Assembly (NCBI RefSeq): GCF_000238915.1
Contig: NZ_BAEG01000078.1
Span: 1 to 64,000, forward strand
DNA from: Arthrobacter globiformis NBRC 12137
Lineage (GTDB): Bacteria; Actinomycetota; Actinomycetes; Actinomycetales; Micrococcaceae
Direction of reading: 5' to 3'
DNA length: 64,000 nucleotides
The notes under the pieces were generated by a model that worked only from the letters and a program-made list of their open reading frames with translations, was not told the DNA's origin and did no database searches. Within the stretch, counting starts at the first letter, position 1, and the number at the start of each line of letters is the position of its first letter. The position numbers were made by a program, and so were the translations under genes. Below, piece after piece: positions 50,614 through 59,423 of the stretch.

Positions 50614-51813
50614 ATGAGCAATTCCGTGGACAACAGCGACGTTGTCATCCTGTCCGGCGCACGTACCCCGCAGGGCCGGCTGAACGGGCAACTGGCGAGC
50701 TTCACCGCCGTCGAGCTCGGGGCGCACGCGATCAAGGCTGCCATTGCTGCGAGCGGAGTGGACTCCGGCCAGGTGGACGCCGTCATCATGGGCCAGGTCC
50801 TTCAGGCCGGGGCCGGGCAGAACCCGGCCCGCCAGAGCGCCATCGGCGCCGGCATCGGCTGGAACGTCCCCACCGTGACCATTAATAAGGTCTGCCTTTC
50901 CGGGCTTACCGCGGTGATCGACGCGGCGCGGATGATCCGCGCCGGCGACGCCACCGTCGTCGTCGCCGGCGGCCAGGAGTCGATGACACGGGCACCCCAC
51001 GTCCTCCCCGGCTCCCGCCAGGGGTGGAACTACGGGACCGTCCAGGCGCTGGACGTTGCCGCACACGACGGCCTGACCGACGCGTTCGATGGCCAGTCGA
51101 TGGGACTGTCCACCGAATCCAAGAACCTGACGCTGGGCATTGACCGGACCGCGCAGGACACTGTGGCCGCCAATTCACACCAGCGCGCCGCCATTGCCTC
51201 GAAGAACGGCGTTTTCGACGACGAGATCTCTCCGATCAGCGTCAAGCAGCGCAAGGGGGATCCAGTGGTGGTTTCCACCGACGAGGGCGTCCGGCCGGAA
51301 ACCACCGTCGAGTCCCTGGCCGGACTGCGGGCAGCCTTCGTCACCGACGGCACCATCACGGCCGGCAACTCCTCTCCCCTGTCCGACGGCGCCTCCGCCC
51401 TGGTCCTGACCTCGCGCAAGTTCGCGGAGGAAAACGGGCTGGAGTACCTGGCTGTGGTGGGCAAGCCCGGGCAGGTGGCCGGGCCGGACAACTCCCTCCA
51501 CTCCCAGCCTTCCAACGCTATCCGGAACGCGCTGGACCGGGCCGGCTGGAGTGCCGCGGACCTGGACTTCATCGAGATCAACGAGGCGTTCGGTTCGGTG
51601 GCCGTGCAGTCCCTCAAGGACCTGGACTACCCGCTGGAGCAGTGCAACATTCACGGCGGTGCCATCGCACTGGGCCACCCGATCGGTGCCTCCGGTGCAC
51701 GGCTGGCACTCCATGCGGCGCATGAACTGAAGCGACGCGGCCAGGGCAAGGCGGCGGTTTCGCTCTGCGGAGGCGGCGGCCAGGGTGAGGCCCTCCTGCT
51801 GTTCCGCGACTGA
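50614..51813 (+). CDS. Acetyl-CoA acetyltransferase (thiolase)
   Basis: 399 aa from ATG 50614, with GGAAGAG upstream. Thiolase fold: active Cys94 in NKVCLSGL, NEAFGSVAVQ, catalytic His in GGAIALGHPIGASGARL and second Cys in SLCGGGGQGEALL. Condenses or cleaves acetoacetyl-CoA; biosynthetic versus degradative role is not decided by context. Its TGA overlaps the next ATG by one base. Confidence 0.92.
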   Translation: MSNSVDNSDVVILSGARTPQGRLNGQLASFTAVELGAHAIKAAIAASGVDSGQVDAVIMGQVLQAGAGQNPARQSAIGAGIGWNVPTVTINKVCLSGLTAVIDAARMIRAGDATVVVAGGQESMTRAPHVLPGSRQGWNYGTVQALDVAAHDGLTDAFDGQSMGLSTESKNLTLGIDRTAQDTVAANSHQRAAIASKNGVFDDEISPISVKQRKGDPVVVSTDEGVRPETTVESLAGLRAAFVTDGTITAGNSSPLSDGASALVLTSRKFAEENGLEYLAVVGKPGQVAGPDNSLHSQPSNAIRNALDRAGWSAADLDFIEINEAFGSVAVQSLKDLDYPLEQCNIHGGAIALGHPIGASGARLALHAAHELKRRGQGKAAVSLCGGGGQGEALLLFRD

Positions 51814-52346
51814 TGAACGGCGTTCCGCCGTCGGGACCTAACGTTCCGCCGTCGGGAGCTAACGGGACCGACGGCGGCAGGAACGGCAGGGAGCGGTTCC
51901 TTGCCGACGCCGCGGCGCGCGGCCTGGACGTCCAGCTCGTCGAACGGCTGGCGGCCCGCAGCCTCGAGGAGGCGGCCGCGATCCTAGGGATCAGCCCGGC
52001 GGACATCGTGAAATCCCTCGTGGTGAAGCACAAGGACGGCAGCTTCCTCTTCGCCCTCATCCCGGGCGACCGCCAGATCTCCTGGCCCAAGCTGCGCAGC
52101 CTGGTGGGCGTCAACAAGCTCTCGCTCCCTGCCGCGGACGTGGCACTGGAGGCCACCGGCTATGAGCGCGGCACCATCACGCCGCTCGGCAGCACCACGG
52201 CATGGCCTGTCTACGCGGACCGGACCATCGCCGGCAAGCGGATATCCATGGGCGCGGGCCAGCACGGCTACAGCGCATTCGTGGACGCCGATGCCCTGGT
52301 CTCGGCCCTCGGCGCGGTGCTCGCGGACATCAGTGAACCCAACTAG
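51813..52346 (+). CDS. YbaK/EbsC-family aminoacyl-tRNA deacylase
   Basis: 177 aa, ATG sharing a base with the thiolase stop. YbaK fold: VKSLVVKHKDGSFLFALIPG, then AADVALEATGYERGTITPLG and GKRISMGAGQHGYSAF. This family hydrolyses misacylated Cys- or other tRNAs; exact specificity is not clear. The N-terminus (VPPSGPNVPPSGANG) is encoded by two 21-bp tandem repeats and is not part of the domain, so a later start is possible. Confidence 0.85.
   Translation: MNGVPPSGPNVPPSGANGTDGGRNGRERFLADAAARGLDVQLVERLAARSLEEAAAILGISPADIVKSLVVKHKDGSFLFALIPGDRQISWPKLRSLVGVNKLSLPAADVALEATGYERGTITPLGSTTAWPVYADRTIAGKRISMGAGQHGYSAFVDADALVSALGAVLADISEPN
51822..51863 (+). repeat. Two 21-bp tandem repeats in deacylase N-terminus
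   Basis: GTTCCGCCGTCGGGACCTAAC at 51822 and a copy with one change at 51843; in frame, encoding VPPSGPN-VPPSGAN. Confidence 0.85.
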
Positions 52347-52406
52347 GTAGCACATGAGGGCGTTCTCAGCCCTGGGAACGCCCTCAACTGCTACCTAGAT
52401 TGGGTT
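52336..52406. repeat. Long composite palindrome after deacylase gene
   Basis: Outer arms AACCCAACTAGGTAGCA / TGCTACCTAGATTGGGTT (one bulge) and inner arms TGAGGGCGTTC / GAACGCCCTCA, separated by 2-nt mismatches. The deacylase stop lies within the left arm. No T-run. Confidence 0.75.
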
Positions 52407-52411
52407 AAACG

Positions 52412-52449
52412 CAGGAATCCCCGCCCACCGGAGTGGACGGGGATTCCTG
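52412..52449 (-). terminator. Terminator after rplL
   Basis: CAGGAATCCCCGTCCAC pairs with GTGGGCGGGGATTCCTG on the - strand around a short loop; 12 nt past the rplL stop. Few Ts follow (CGTTTAAC). Confidence 0.7.
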
Positions 52450-52460
52450 TACAAGCAGTG

Positions 52461-52838
52461 TTACTTGAGGGTAACGGTGGCGCCAGCTTCTTCGAGCTGA
52501 GCCTTTGCCTTCTCGGCAGCTTCCTTGGTGGCGCCTTCGAGAACAGCCTTGGGAGCGCTGTCAACCAGGTCCTTGGCTTCCTTGAGGCCGAGGGAGGTGA
52601 TGGCGCGAACTTCCTTGATCACTGCGATCTTCTTGTCGCCAGCAGCTTCGAGGATCACGTCGAAGTCGGTCTTCTCTTCGGCTTCCTCAGCGGCAGCGCC
52701 ACCGGCGGGGCCGGCAACCGCAACAGCAGCAGCGGTAACTTCGAAGGTCTCTTCGAAGAGCTTGACGAACTCGGAGAGCTCGATGATGGTCAGTTCCTTG
52801 AAAGCTTCAATGAGCTCTTCGTTGCTGAGCTTCGCCAT
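52461..52838 (-). CDS. rplL: 50S ribosomal protein L7/L12
   Basis: 125 aa. N-terminal dimer domain, Ala/Gly hinge ([15 protein letters not shown]), C-terminal factor-binding domain [20 protein letters not shown] and [20 protein letters not shown]. Stalk protein recruiting GTPase factors. Follows rplJ. Confidence 0.98.
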   Translation of the reverse strand: MAKLSNEELIEAFKELTIIELSEFVKLFEETFEVTAAAVAVAGPAGGAAAEEAEEKTDFDVILEAAGDKKIAVIKEVRAITSLGLKEAKDLVDSAPKAVLEGATKEAAEKAKAQLEEAGATVTLK

Positions 52839-52915
52839 GGTGTGGCGTCCTTCCTATAGGTGGTGCTTGGCGGCCTGGGCCGTTGCCTTCACACCGAGTC
52901 TGGTTTGAAAGAGAA

Positions 52916-53506
52916 TTAGTTCTCTTCGGTGGCTGCGGCTTCGGCCGGAGCTTCGGTCACTGCTGCTTCTGCGGCCGGGGCTTCTTCAGCGGCGGGGGCT
53001 TCGGCTTCAGCCGGAGCACCGTTCTCTTCTTCAAGCTTGAGGCGCAGTGCGTCGATGATGCGTGCAGCAGCGGCAGCAGGGGCCTTGAGGATGCCTGCAA
53101 CCTTGGCGAGCTGCAGCTCGCGGGACTCGAGTGCTGCCAGGGCAGCAACTTCGCTGGCGTTCAGTGCCTTGCCCTCGAAGTAACCGGTCTTGATGACCAG
53201 CTGCTTGTTGGCCTTGGCAAAATCCGTCAGGCTCTTGGCAGCTGCAACTGCGTCACCCTTGATGAACGCGATTGCAGTGGGGCCGGCGAGCTGGCCGTCG
53301 AATGCTTCGACACCAGCTTCCTTGGCTGCAATAGCGGTCAGGGTGTTCTTGACGACCGCGAACTTGGTGTCCTGGCCGAGAGAAACACGCAGCTGCTTGA
53401 GCTGTGCAACGGTGAGCCCACGGTATTCGGTCAGGACAGCGGCGTTCGATTCCTTGAAATCGTTAGTGATCTCAGCTACTGCTGAAACCTTGGTAGGCGT
53501 TGCCAT
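52916..53506 (-). CDS. rplJ: 50S ribosomal protein L10
   Basis: 196 aa. Core residues 1-165 (VLTEYRGLTVAQLKQLRVSL; GPTAIAFIKGDAVAAAK) plus an Ala/Glu-rich tail of ~30 residues ([17 protein letters not shown]). Base of the L7/L12 stalk. An attenuator-like terminator lies 57-87 nt upstream, consistent with autoregulation. Confidence 0.97.
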   Translation of the reverse strand: MATPTKVSAVAEITNDFKESNAAVLTEYRGLTVAQLKQLRVSLGQDTKFAVVKNTLTAIAAKEAGVEAFDGQLAGPTAIAFIKGDAVAAAKSLTDFAKANKQLVIKTGYFEGKALNASEVAALAALESRELQLAKVAGILKAPAAAAARIIDALRLKLEEENGAPAEAEAPAAEEAPAAEAAVTEAPAEAAATEEN

Positions 53507-53562
53507 AACCCTCCTTCCGGGGATAGTGCCGGTATTCCGGGTCCCCGCTCAGGTGAGCTAAA

Positions 53563-53593
53563 ACTAAAAACGCCCCGCGCAGATGCACGGGGC
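53563..53593 (-). terminator. Attenuator-type terminator in rplJ leader
   Basis: On the - strand GCCCCGTGC, loop ATCT, GCGCGGGGC (9 bp, one wobble) then GTTTTTAGTTTT. It lies before rplJ rather than after a gene, so it fits an L10-leader attenuator. The rest of 53507-53800 holds no gene. Confidence 0.75.
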
Positions 53594-53800
53594 TTGGCTC
53601 AACGCTGTTCATGACAGCGGAGCTTTGCTTCGTTCACCTGCGCCGGCCGCCCTATGTTCAGGGTCCTTCGTCCGGAAACCCACTGGCCCTTCCGCACACA
53701 ACTGCAGAGTTGAGCTGAGCTCGAAAGAGTGGGATTCCAACAACCGACGGTCTTTGGTAGTTCAAGCTTACGGGAGGGTTCTGCGGATAACCAAATCGGC

Positions 53801-54907
53801 CTAGCTCCTGCTCGGTCCCAGGTCCGGCAGTTCCTTCTGCCAGATCCCGGTGACTCCCGCCGTCGTGAACCCGAGCTGGCGGTTGACCGTGAGCAGGTAC
53901 CGGTTTTCCGGGGCGTTCCACGTGTAGATCACCCGCGCGTCGGGGAACTGCTCCGTGAGTCGCTCCATGTTGGCCACCTTGATGAGCAGGCCGAGCTTGT
54001 TGCCGCGGTGAGCCTGCAGCACCACCGTGTCGTCCTGGAAGACGACGTCCTGCCGCTGCGCCAGGACGCTGATGGTGGTCAGCCCCACAAGCGTCTCCGT
54101 GGCGATATGCTCGACGGCGGTCACCACCGTGCGCCGTCCCTGGGCGATGGTGACTTCCTCAGCTTCACGCAGGATCCTGGCGTCGAAAACCATACTGTCG
54201 TCGTCCGGCCCGGCGTCGCCGCCGGCCTGGTTTTCGAGGGCAGCCACCGCTTCCAGCCAGCGCTCCGGGCAGCGGTCGGTCCAGTGGTGCAAGCGGTAGC
54301 GGCCGTTGTTGGCCTCCTGCGCCTCCGCCTCGAGCTCGGCCACCAGCTTGCTGTCCAGCGGCAGCGTGCACGAGCTGAACTGTTCAATATGCTGCAGCGT
54401 GTACCCGGTGCGCTGGGCGAAATCCACCTCGCGGCTGCCCAGCGGCACATAGCCCTGGCCAGATCCGGGCACCAGCTGCTCGGGCGCGAATTCGTGCAGG
54501 GAGGCGCCCGGGTGGTTGGTGTCCACCAGGATCATGGTGCGGCCCTCCTCCCGGGCGAAGTGCTCGGCAGCTTCCAGCAGCTGCCGGCCCACGCCCTGGC
54601 GCTGGTATTCGGGGAGGATGTCCAGCGTGAACTCGGCAAGGTCCAGGTTGTCGGCGAGGGGAAGGGCAATGTCCACGGTGCCCACGATCTCGTCGCCGAT
54701 TTTCGCCACGAGGATCACCTGGCGCTCGTACGGGTCGTCCAGTTCGAGAAGCTTTTCCAGCGGCGTGTAGGCGAGGTCGTCACTGCCCCAGGTATCCATC
54801 CGGACCTTGCGCCCCACCTCCACTGCAGCGAGGAAGTCCGCTGCGTCGGCAGCGTCCACGGAGTCAGGAATCCACAGCCGCTCGATCCGCACCTCTATTG
54901 CCATCAT
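53801..54907 (-). CDS. Tandem-GNAT acetyltransferase, copy 1
   Basis: 368 aa with two GNAT folds. The first carries the acetyl-CoA loop LPEYQRQGVGRQLLEAAEHF; the second has VLQAHRGNKLGLLIKVAN and TWNAPENRYLLTVNRQLGF. Architecture resembles mycothiol-synthase-type tandem GNATs but the substrate is unknown. A similar gene lies 78 nt upstream on the same strand. Inserted between the rplKA and rplJL operons. Confidence 0.82.
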   Translation of the reverse strand: MMAIEVRIERLWIPDSVDAADAADFLAAVEVGRKVRMDTWGSDDLAYTPLEKLLELDDPYERQVILVAKIGDEIVGTVDIALPLADNLDLAEFTLDILPEYQRQGVGRQLLEAAEHFAREEGRTMILVDTNHPGASLHEFAPEQLVPGSGQGYVPLGSREVDFAQRTGYTLQHIEQFSSCTLPLDSKLVAELEAEAQEANNGRYRLHHWTDRCPERWLEAVAALENQAGGDAGPDDDSMVFDARILREAEEVTIAQGRRTVVTAVEHIATETLVGLTTISVLAQRQDVVFQDDTVVLQAHRGNKLGLLIKVANMERLTEQFPDARVIYTWNAPENRYLLTVNRQLGFTTAGVTGIWQKELPDLGPSRS

Positions 54908-54985
54908 CCCCAGCCGTTTCCGCCGCTTGCCCTGAAGGCTGCGGGCTTGAGTCCACGCGGTGTATCCGTCGCCAGCATATGCCGG

Positions 54986-56077
54986 TTAACGCCGGCGCTG
55001 CCACTCGCCGTCGTACCCTGCCGCATGGAAGCCCAGGGCTATATTGATGGCCAGCATGTGGTCATTCTCCGCCGCGTTGAATGTCAGGACCCGCTCCACC
55101 TCGGGATGGTCCTTCTGCAGGCGCCGCAGGTTGAGCACCTTGACGAGCATCCCCAGCCGGTGCCCGCGGTGTGTCTGGGCCACGAGAGTGTCGTCCTGCT
55201 CGGCCAGCCACGGCTTCTCGTCCGAGTGCTGCAGCACCGAGTAGGCGGCCAGCTCGCCGCTCGACGCGTGCCGGGCCACTGCCACCAGCGATTCCAGGCC
55301 CGCCCGCCTCCACTCGTCCTCGACGTGCCGGACGCGCTGGGCATCCCACACCTCGGCGTCGTAGTGCAGCGCCCCTGCCGGGGTGTCCGTGCTCATTTTG
55401 GACATGAGCACTGCCATCTCTTCGACGTACTCATCAGGACAGCGGTCGGTCCAGCCGAGAATTTCGTACTGGTCCCCCGCGATGCCGGCTGCCTCGCCTT
55501 CCAGCGTGTCAAGGACACCGTCCGACGGCGGCATGTCCAGAGCGCTGAAACGCGTCACCTGCTCGAGGGTGTAACCGGCAGCCGCGGCGAACAGTACGCC
55601 GCGGGCCGCGGCCGGGACCCCGCCCGTCCCCGTTCCGGGCCGGAGGATTCCCGGCCCGTCCGGATCGAACCCGGGCGCGTGCTCGGTGAAGGACTGCAGG
55701 GTGCTGCGTCCGTTCTCCGCCGCCAGTGCCTCCGCATGCCGCAGGAGGGCCTGGCCGATGCCGCGGCCGCTGTACCCGTCGAGGACGTCCACCCTGAGGA
55801 ACGCATCCTGGAGGTTCTCCTTTTGGGTAAACCGCACCCAGGACCTTGCCACCATGCGGCCGTCCAGCCGTACGAAGAAGAGCCGCAGCTTCTCGTAGTC
55901 GTCGTCGCGCCACGCCTCCAGCCTGGCCTTGCGGGGCGTTGCCCGGTCCAGATTGCCCCAGGTCTCCAGCGCCAGGGCGTCGCTGAGGTCGCTGAATTCG
56001 AGGAAGTCCGTGGCGTCGGGCGCGTCAAGTGACGCAGGCAGGAACAGCGGCTCGATCCGGTAGGAGGGCGTCGTCAC
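54986..56077 (-). CDS. Tandem-GNAT acetyltransferase, copy 2
   Basis: 363 aa, GTG start, paralogous to the downstream gene over its length. GNAT loops: VLDGYSGRGIGQALLRHAEA and VAQTHRGHRLGMLVKVLNL; shared TDRCPDEYVEEM and TFNAAENDHMLAINIALGFH. Divergence is substantial, so duplication is old. Substrate unknown. Confidence 0.82.
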   Translation of the reverse strand: MTTPSYRIEPLFLPASLDAPDATDFLEFSDLSDALALETWGNLDRATPRKARLEAWRDDDYEKLRLFFVRLDGRMVARSWVRFTQKENLQDAFLRVDVLDGYSGRGIGQALLRHAEALAAENGRSTLQSFTEHAPGFDPDGPGILRPGTGTGGVPAAARGVLFAAAAGYTLEQVTRFSALDMPPSDGVLDTLEGEAAGIAGDQYEILGWTDRCPDEYVEEMAVLMSKMSTDTPAGALHYDAEVWDAQRVRHVEDEWRRAGLESLVAVARHASSGELAAYSVLQHSDEKPWLAEQDDTLVAQTHRGHRLGMLVKVLNLRRLQKDHPEVERVLTFNAAENDHMLAINIALGFHAAGYDGEWQRRR

Positions 56078-56180
56078 CGGATCAGCCTAGCCGCAACGCC
56101 CTGAGTCCAACAGGGCGAGCCGACGCGCCGAACGGGAGTCCCGCCGTCGTACTTTAGTGCGATAAGGGCCACGGAATGCA

Positions 56181-56214
56181 AAAGGACCGCCCGGCACATG
56201 CCGGACGGTCCTTT
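56181..56214 (-). terminator. Terminator after rplA
   Basis: AAAGGACCG...CGGTCCTTT with nested TGCCGG/CCGGCA; 38 nt past the rplA stop. The - strand continues TTTGCATTCC. Confidence 0.75.
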
Positions 56215-56251
56215 GGTGCTGGCCGGATACTCGGCCGCAGGTTCGCGAGGG

Positions 56252-56959
56252 TTACGCCTCGATGAGAACCTTGGTGACGTTGGGGTCAACGGAGATGCCG
56301 GGACCGAACGTGGTGGCAACCGTTGCCTTCTGGATGTAGCGGCCCTTGGAAGCGGACGGCTTCAGGCGGAGCACCTCTTCGAGGGCAGCGGCGTAGTTCT
56401 CGGCCAGCTTGGTGGCGTCAAACGAAACCTTGCCGATGATGAAGTGCAGGTTGGAGTGCTTGTCGACGCGGAAGTCGATCTTGCCGCCCTTGATGTCGTT
56501 GACAGCCTTGGTGACATCGGGGGTGACGGTGCCGGTCTTCGGGTTCGGCATCAGGTTACGCGGACCCAGGACCTTACCGAGGCGGCCAACCTTGCCCATG
56601 AGGTCAGGGGTGGCAACGGCTGCGTCGAAGTCGGTCCAGCCGCCGGCGATCTTTTCGATCAGGTCGTCGGAACCAACGAAGTCGGCGCCGGCAGCGATTG
56701 CTGCTTCGGCCTTCTCGCCCGTGGCGAACACGAGGACGCGGGCGGTCTTACCGGTGCCGTGCGGCAGGTTGACGGTGCCGCGGACCATCTGGTCGGCCTT
56801 GCGGGGGTCAACGCCCAGACGGAAGGCGACCTCAACGGTGGCGTCGAACTTGGACGGGTTGGTGTCCTTGGCGAGCGTCACTGCCTCGAACGGCGCGTAG
56901 AACTTCTCCGCGTCGATCTTGGCTGCGGCTGCCTCGTATGCTTTGCTGCGCTTTGCCAT
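56252..56959 (-). CDS. rplA: 50S ribosomal protein L1
   Basis: 235 aa from ATG 56959 ([20 protein letters not shown]). [20 protein letters not shown] and [20 protein letters not shown] are diagnostic. L1-stalk protein and, in many bacteria, translational repressor of rplKA. Confidence 0.97.
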   Translation of the reverse strand: MAKRSKAYEAAAAKIDAEKFYAPFEAVTLAKDTNPSKFDATVEVAFRLGVDPRKADQMVRGTVNLPHGTGKTARVLVFATGEKAEAAIAAGADFVGSDDLIEKIAGGWTDFDAAVATPDLMGKVGRLGKVLGPRNLMPNPKTGTVTPDVTKAVNDIKGGKIDFRVDKHSNLHFIIGKVSFDATKLAENYAAALEEVLRLKPSASKGRYIQKATVATTFGPGISVDPNVTKVLIEA

Positions 56960-57145
56960 GCTGCTTATTTCTCCTTGTGCAGTTGTGGTCTGCGGACCGC
57001 GCTGGGCCCTGCCACAGCCGCGAGTCCGACTGTTCTTATCCGTGCGGACTAGCGGCATTTCAATGTTTCAGTGGTGCCGGTTTCCCGGCGGTGCTGCCCG
57101 GCGTCGTTTCCGGTTTCCCGGACCCGGCGCCGCATCAGCGGGGAA

Positions 57146-57577
57146 TTAACCCTCGACGGTGATGCCCATGGAGCGGGCGGTGCCGGCGATGATCTTCGCT
57201 GCGCCTTCGAGGCTGGTGGCGTTGAGGTCTTCCATCTTGGTGGAGGCGATCTCGTTGACCTGGGCCTGGGTCAGCTTGGCAACCTTGACGGTGTGCGGGG
57301 TAGCCGAACCCTTGGCGACGCCTGCAGCCTTCTTGATGAGCTCTGCAGCCGGCGGGGTCTTGGTGATGAACGTGAACGAACGGTCTTCGTAGACGGTGAT
57401 TTCAACAGGAATAACGTTGCCGCGCTGGGCTTCCGTCGCAGCGTTGTACGCCTTGCAGAATTCCATGATGTTGACGCCGTGCTGGCCAAGCGCAGGACCG
57501 ATCGGCGGGGCCGGGTTAGCGGCACCTGCCTGGATCTGCAGCTTGATGAGGCCGGTGACCTTCTTCTTGGGAGCCAA
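57146..57577 (-). CDS. rplK: 50S ribosomal protein L11
   Basis: 143 aa, TTG start ([20 protein letters not shown]) behind [26 protein letters not shown] contains the thiostrepton-region prolines. GTPase centre protein that stimulates stringent response. Confidence 0.97.
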
Positions 57578-57710
57578 TGTAGGGTCCTTCTCTCAAATGC
57601 GTCCTGGGACACAGGAGCGTGCCTCAGGTGGTTGACCGCCATGGCGAGGCGGTCGGCCGTTCCGGAACTGCTAAAGCGGGCCGCTTCGGAACGAAATCTG
57701 TGGTGATCAG

Positions 57711-58595
57711 CTAGATCTTGGTGACCTGGTTGAAGGCCAGCGTGACCGGGGTCTCGCGTTCGAAGATGGACACCAGAACGACGAGGGTCTGGGAATCCAC
57801 CTTGATCTCGGAGATCGTGGCGGGCAGGGTCTCGAACGGGCCCTCCTTAACGATGACCGATTCGCCGACCTCGAAGTCGACGTTCACCGGAGCGGCAGCC
57901 TGCTTGGTGGGCTTGCCCTTCTCGGCCTGCTCCTCTTCGAAGACCGGGGCCAGCATGGAGAAGACCTCATCGAGGCGCAGCGGCACGGGGTTGTGGGCGT
58001 TGCCCACGAAGCCGGTGACACCCGGGGTGTGGCGGACGGCGCCCCACGAGGCGTCGGTCAGGTCCATGCGGACCAGCACGTAGCCGGGGATGCGGACGCG
58101 GTTGATGACCTTGCGCTGAGCGTTCTTGATCTCAACGACTTCTTCCATCGGAACCTGGATTTCGAAGATGTAATCTTCCATGTCCAGGGTCTGGATGCGG
58201 GTCTCAAGGTTGGCCTTGACGCGGTTTTCGTAACCTGCGTAGGAGTGGATGACGTACCAGTCACCCTCCTGGCGGCGCAGCTTGGACTTGAACTCTTCGG
58301 CCGGGTCGGTGGCCTGGGCGGCAGCAGCGGCCAGGACGTCGGTCCCTTCGGCGCCTTCCTCGGCGTCCTCTCCGGTCACGTCGTCGGCGTCGGCGTCAGT
58401 CACGTCGTCGGCGTCGTCTCCGGTCACGTCGTCGTCAGCGTCGTCAGCGTCGGTCTCGGCGTCGTCTTCAAAATCGGCGTCGCCTTCGGAATCGGGCGCA
58501 GCAGACTCAACCTCGGAGCCCTCAGCGGACTCAGCCGCGGGGTTCTGGGTTTCATCCAGCTCAGTCTCAGTTACCTCGAGCTCCTGCTCAGACAC
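57711..58595 (-). CDS. nusG: Transcription antitermination factor NusG, long acidic N-terminus
   Basis: 294 aa from GTG 58595 with GCAGGAG upstream. Residues ~110-235 are the NGN domain ([40 protein letters not shown]) and the end is the KOW domain ([20 protein letters not shown]). The first ~105 residues are Asp/Glu/Ala-rich with repeats of DADDVTG(D/E)DA, much longer than in E. coli. Confidence 0.96.
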   Translation of the reverse strand: MSEQELEVTETELDETQNPAAESAEGSEVESAAPDSEGDADFEDDAETDADDADDDVTGDDADDVTDADADDVTGEDAEEGAEGTDVLAAAAAQATDPAEEFKSKLRRQEGDWYVIHSYAGYENRVKANLETRIQTLDMEDYIFEIQVPMEEVVEIKNAQRKVINRVRIPGYVLVRMDLTDASWGAVRHTPGVTGFVGNAHNPVPLRLDEVFSMLAPVFEEEQAEKGKPTKQAAAPVNVDFEVGESVIVKEGPFETLPATISEIKVDSQTLVVLVSIFERETPVTLAFNQVTKI

Positions 58596-58712
58596 TTGGT
58601 CTCCTGCTTCCTCATTGCCTAATTGCCTATTTAAATGGCTCAATTCCGCACACCCCGCAGCTCCTTGCCGGAATCCGGCCGGGGAGCCCACGCAGTCTGC
58701 GGACCGATCGCC

Positions 58713-58997
58713 TTAGTTGTCCGTGGCGCCTGTACCGCTGAAGACCCAGCTCACCGCGGAGCCGAACGCCAGGTCCAGCAGAGTGACGATCACCATCATG
58801 ATGACTACGAATACGAGCACCACAAGCGTGTAGTTGATCAGTTCCTTGCGGGTAGGGGCAACGACCTTCTTCAGTTCGCCAATGACCTGGCGGATGAAGA
58901 GTGCAATGCGAGCGAAGAAGCCAGCCTTGGCGGCGTTCTTAGCGGGGCGGCCCTTGGAGCTGCTTGCAGCTGTTTCGGTCACCTGTTCCTCACTCAT
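58713..58997 (-). CDS. secE: Preprotein translocase subunit SecE
   Basis: 94 aa from ATG 58997. Ser/Lys-rich N-terminus, IGELKKVVAPTRKELINYTL and one C-terminal membrane helix (VVLVFVVIMMVIVTLLDLAF). Partner of SecY. Sits between tRNA-Trp and nusG. Confidence 0.96.
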   Translation of the reverse strand: MSEEQVTETAASSSKGRPAKNAAKAGFFARIALFIRQVIGELKKVVAPTRKELINYTLVVLVFVVIMMVIVTLLDLAFGSAVSWVFSGTGATDN

Positions 58998-59077
58998 CCT
59001 CGCAAGTCGGATTACCCGGCTCTGAACTGAACCTTTGATTGCTGCGCTTGCTCCGGCTTTCGCCGGAACAGCCTGCG

Positions 59078-59150
59078 CAGGGCAGACAGGACTCGAACCT
59101 GCAACCTGCGGTTTTGGAGACCGCTGCGCTACCAATTGCGCCACTACCCT
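59078..59150 (-). tRNA. tRNA-Trp (anticodon CCA)
   Basis: 73-nt cloverleaf on the - strand: acceptor AGGGTAG pairing with CTGCCCT (one G-T), D-arm GCGCAATTGGTAGCGC, anticodon arm GCGGTCTCCAAAACCGC with CCA, T-arm GCAGGTTCGAGTCCTGT, discriminator G. The CCA end is not encoded. The tRNA-Trp-secE-nusG order is typical of bacteria. Confidence 0.96.
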
Positions 59151-59423
59151 ATGGATCAAAAACCGATGAGGCCGCACTTTTCCCCAAGGCCATCTGGGGC
59201 GCACGTCATCATCCGTGTTTTCAACACCGGAGAACCAGTCTACGCAACAACTGCGCTTACGTCGAACCAGCCTCATTTCGGACCGTTTTCAGCTTCTGGA
59301 TCCGCGCTGCACCGCAGTCACAAAGCCGTGTTCCACCTCGAACGATCCGGTGAACAGCATAGAGTAGATTTCGTCGAAATCCACCATTCAGCTCACCAGC
59401 TGCAAGCGAAGAACGGACCTGCC

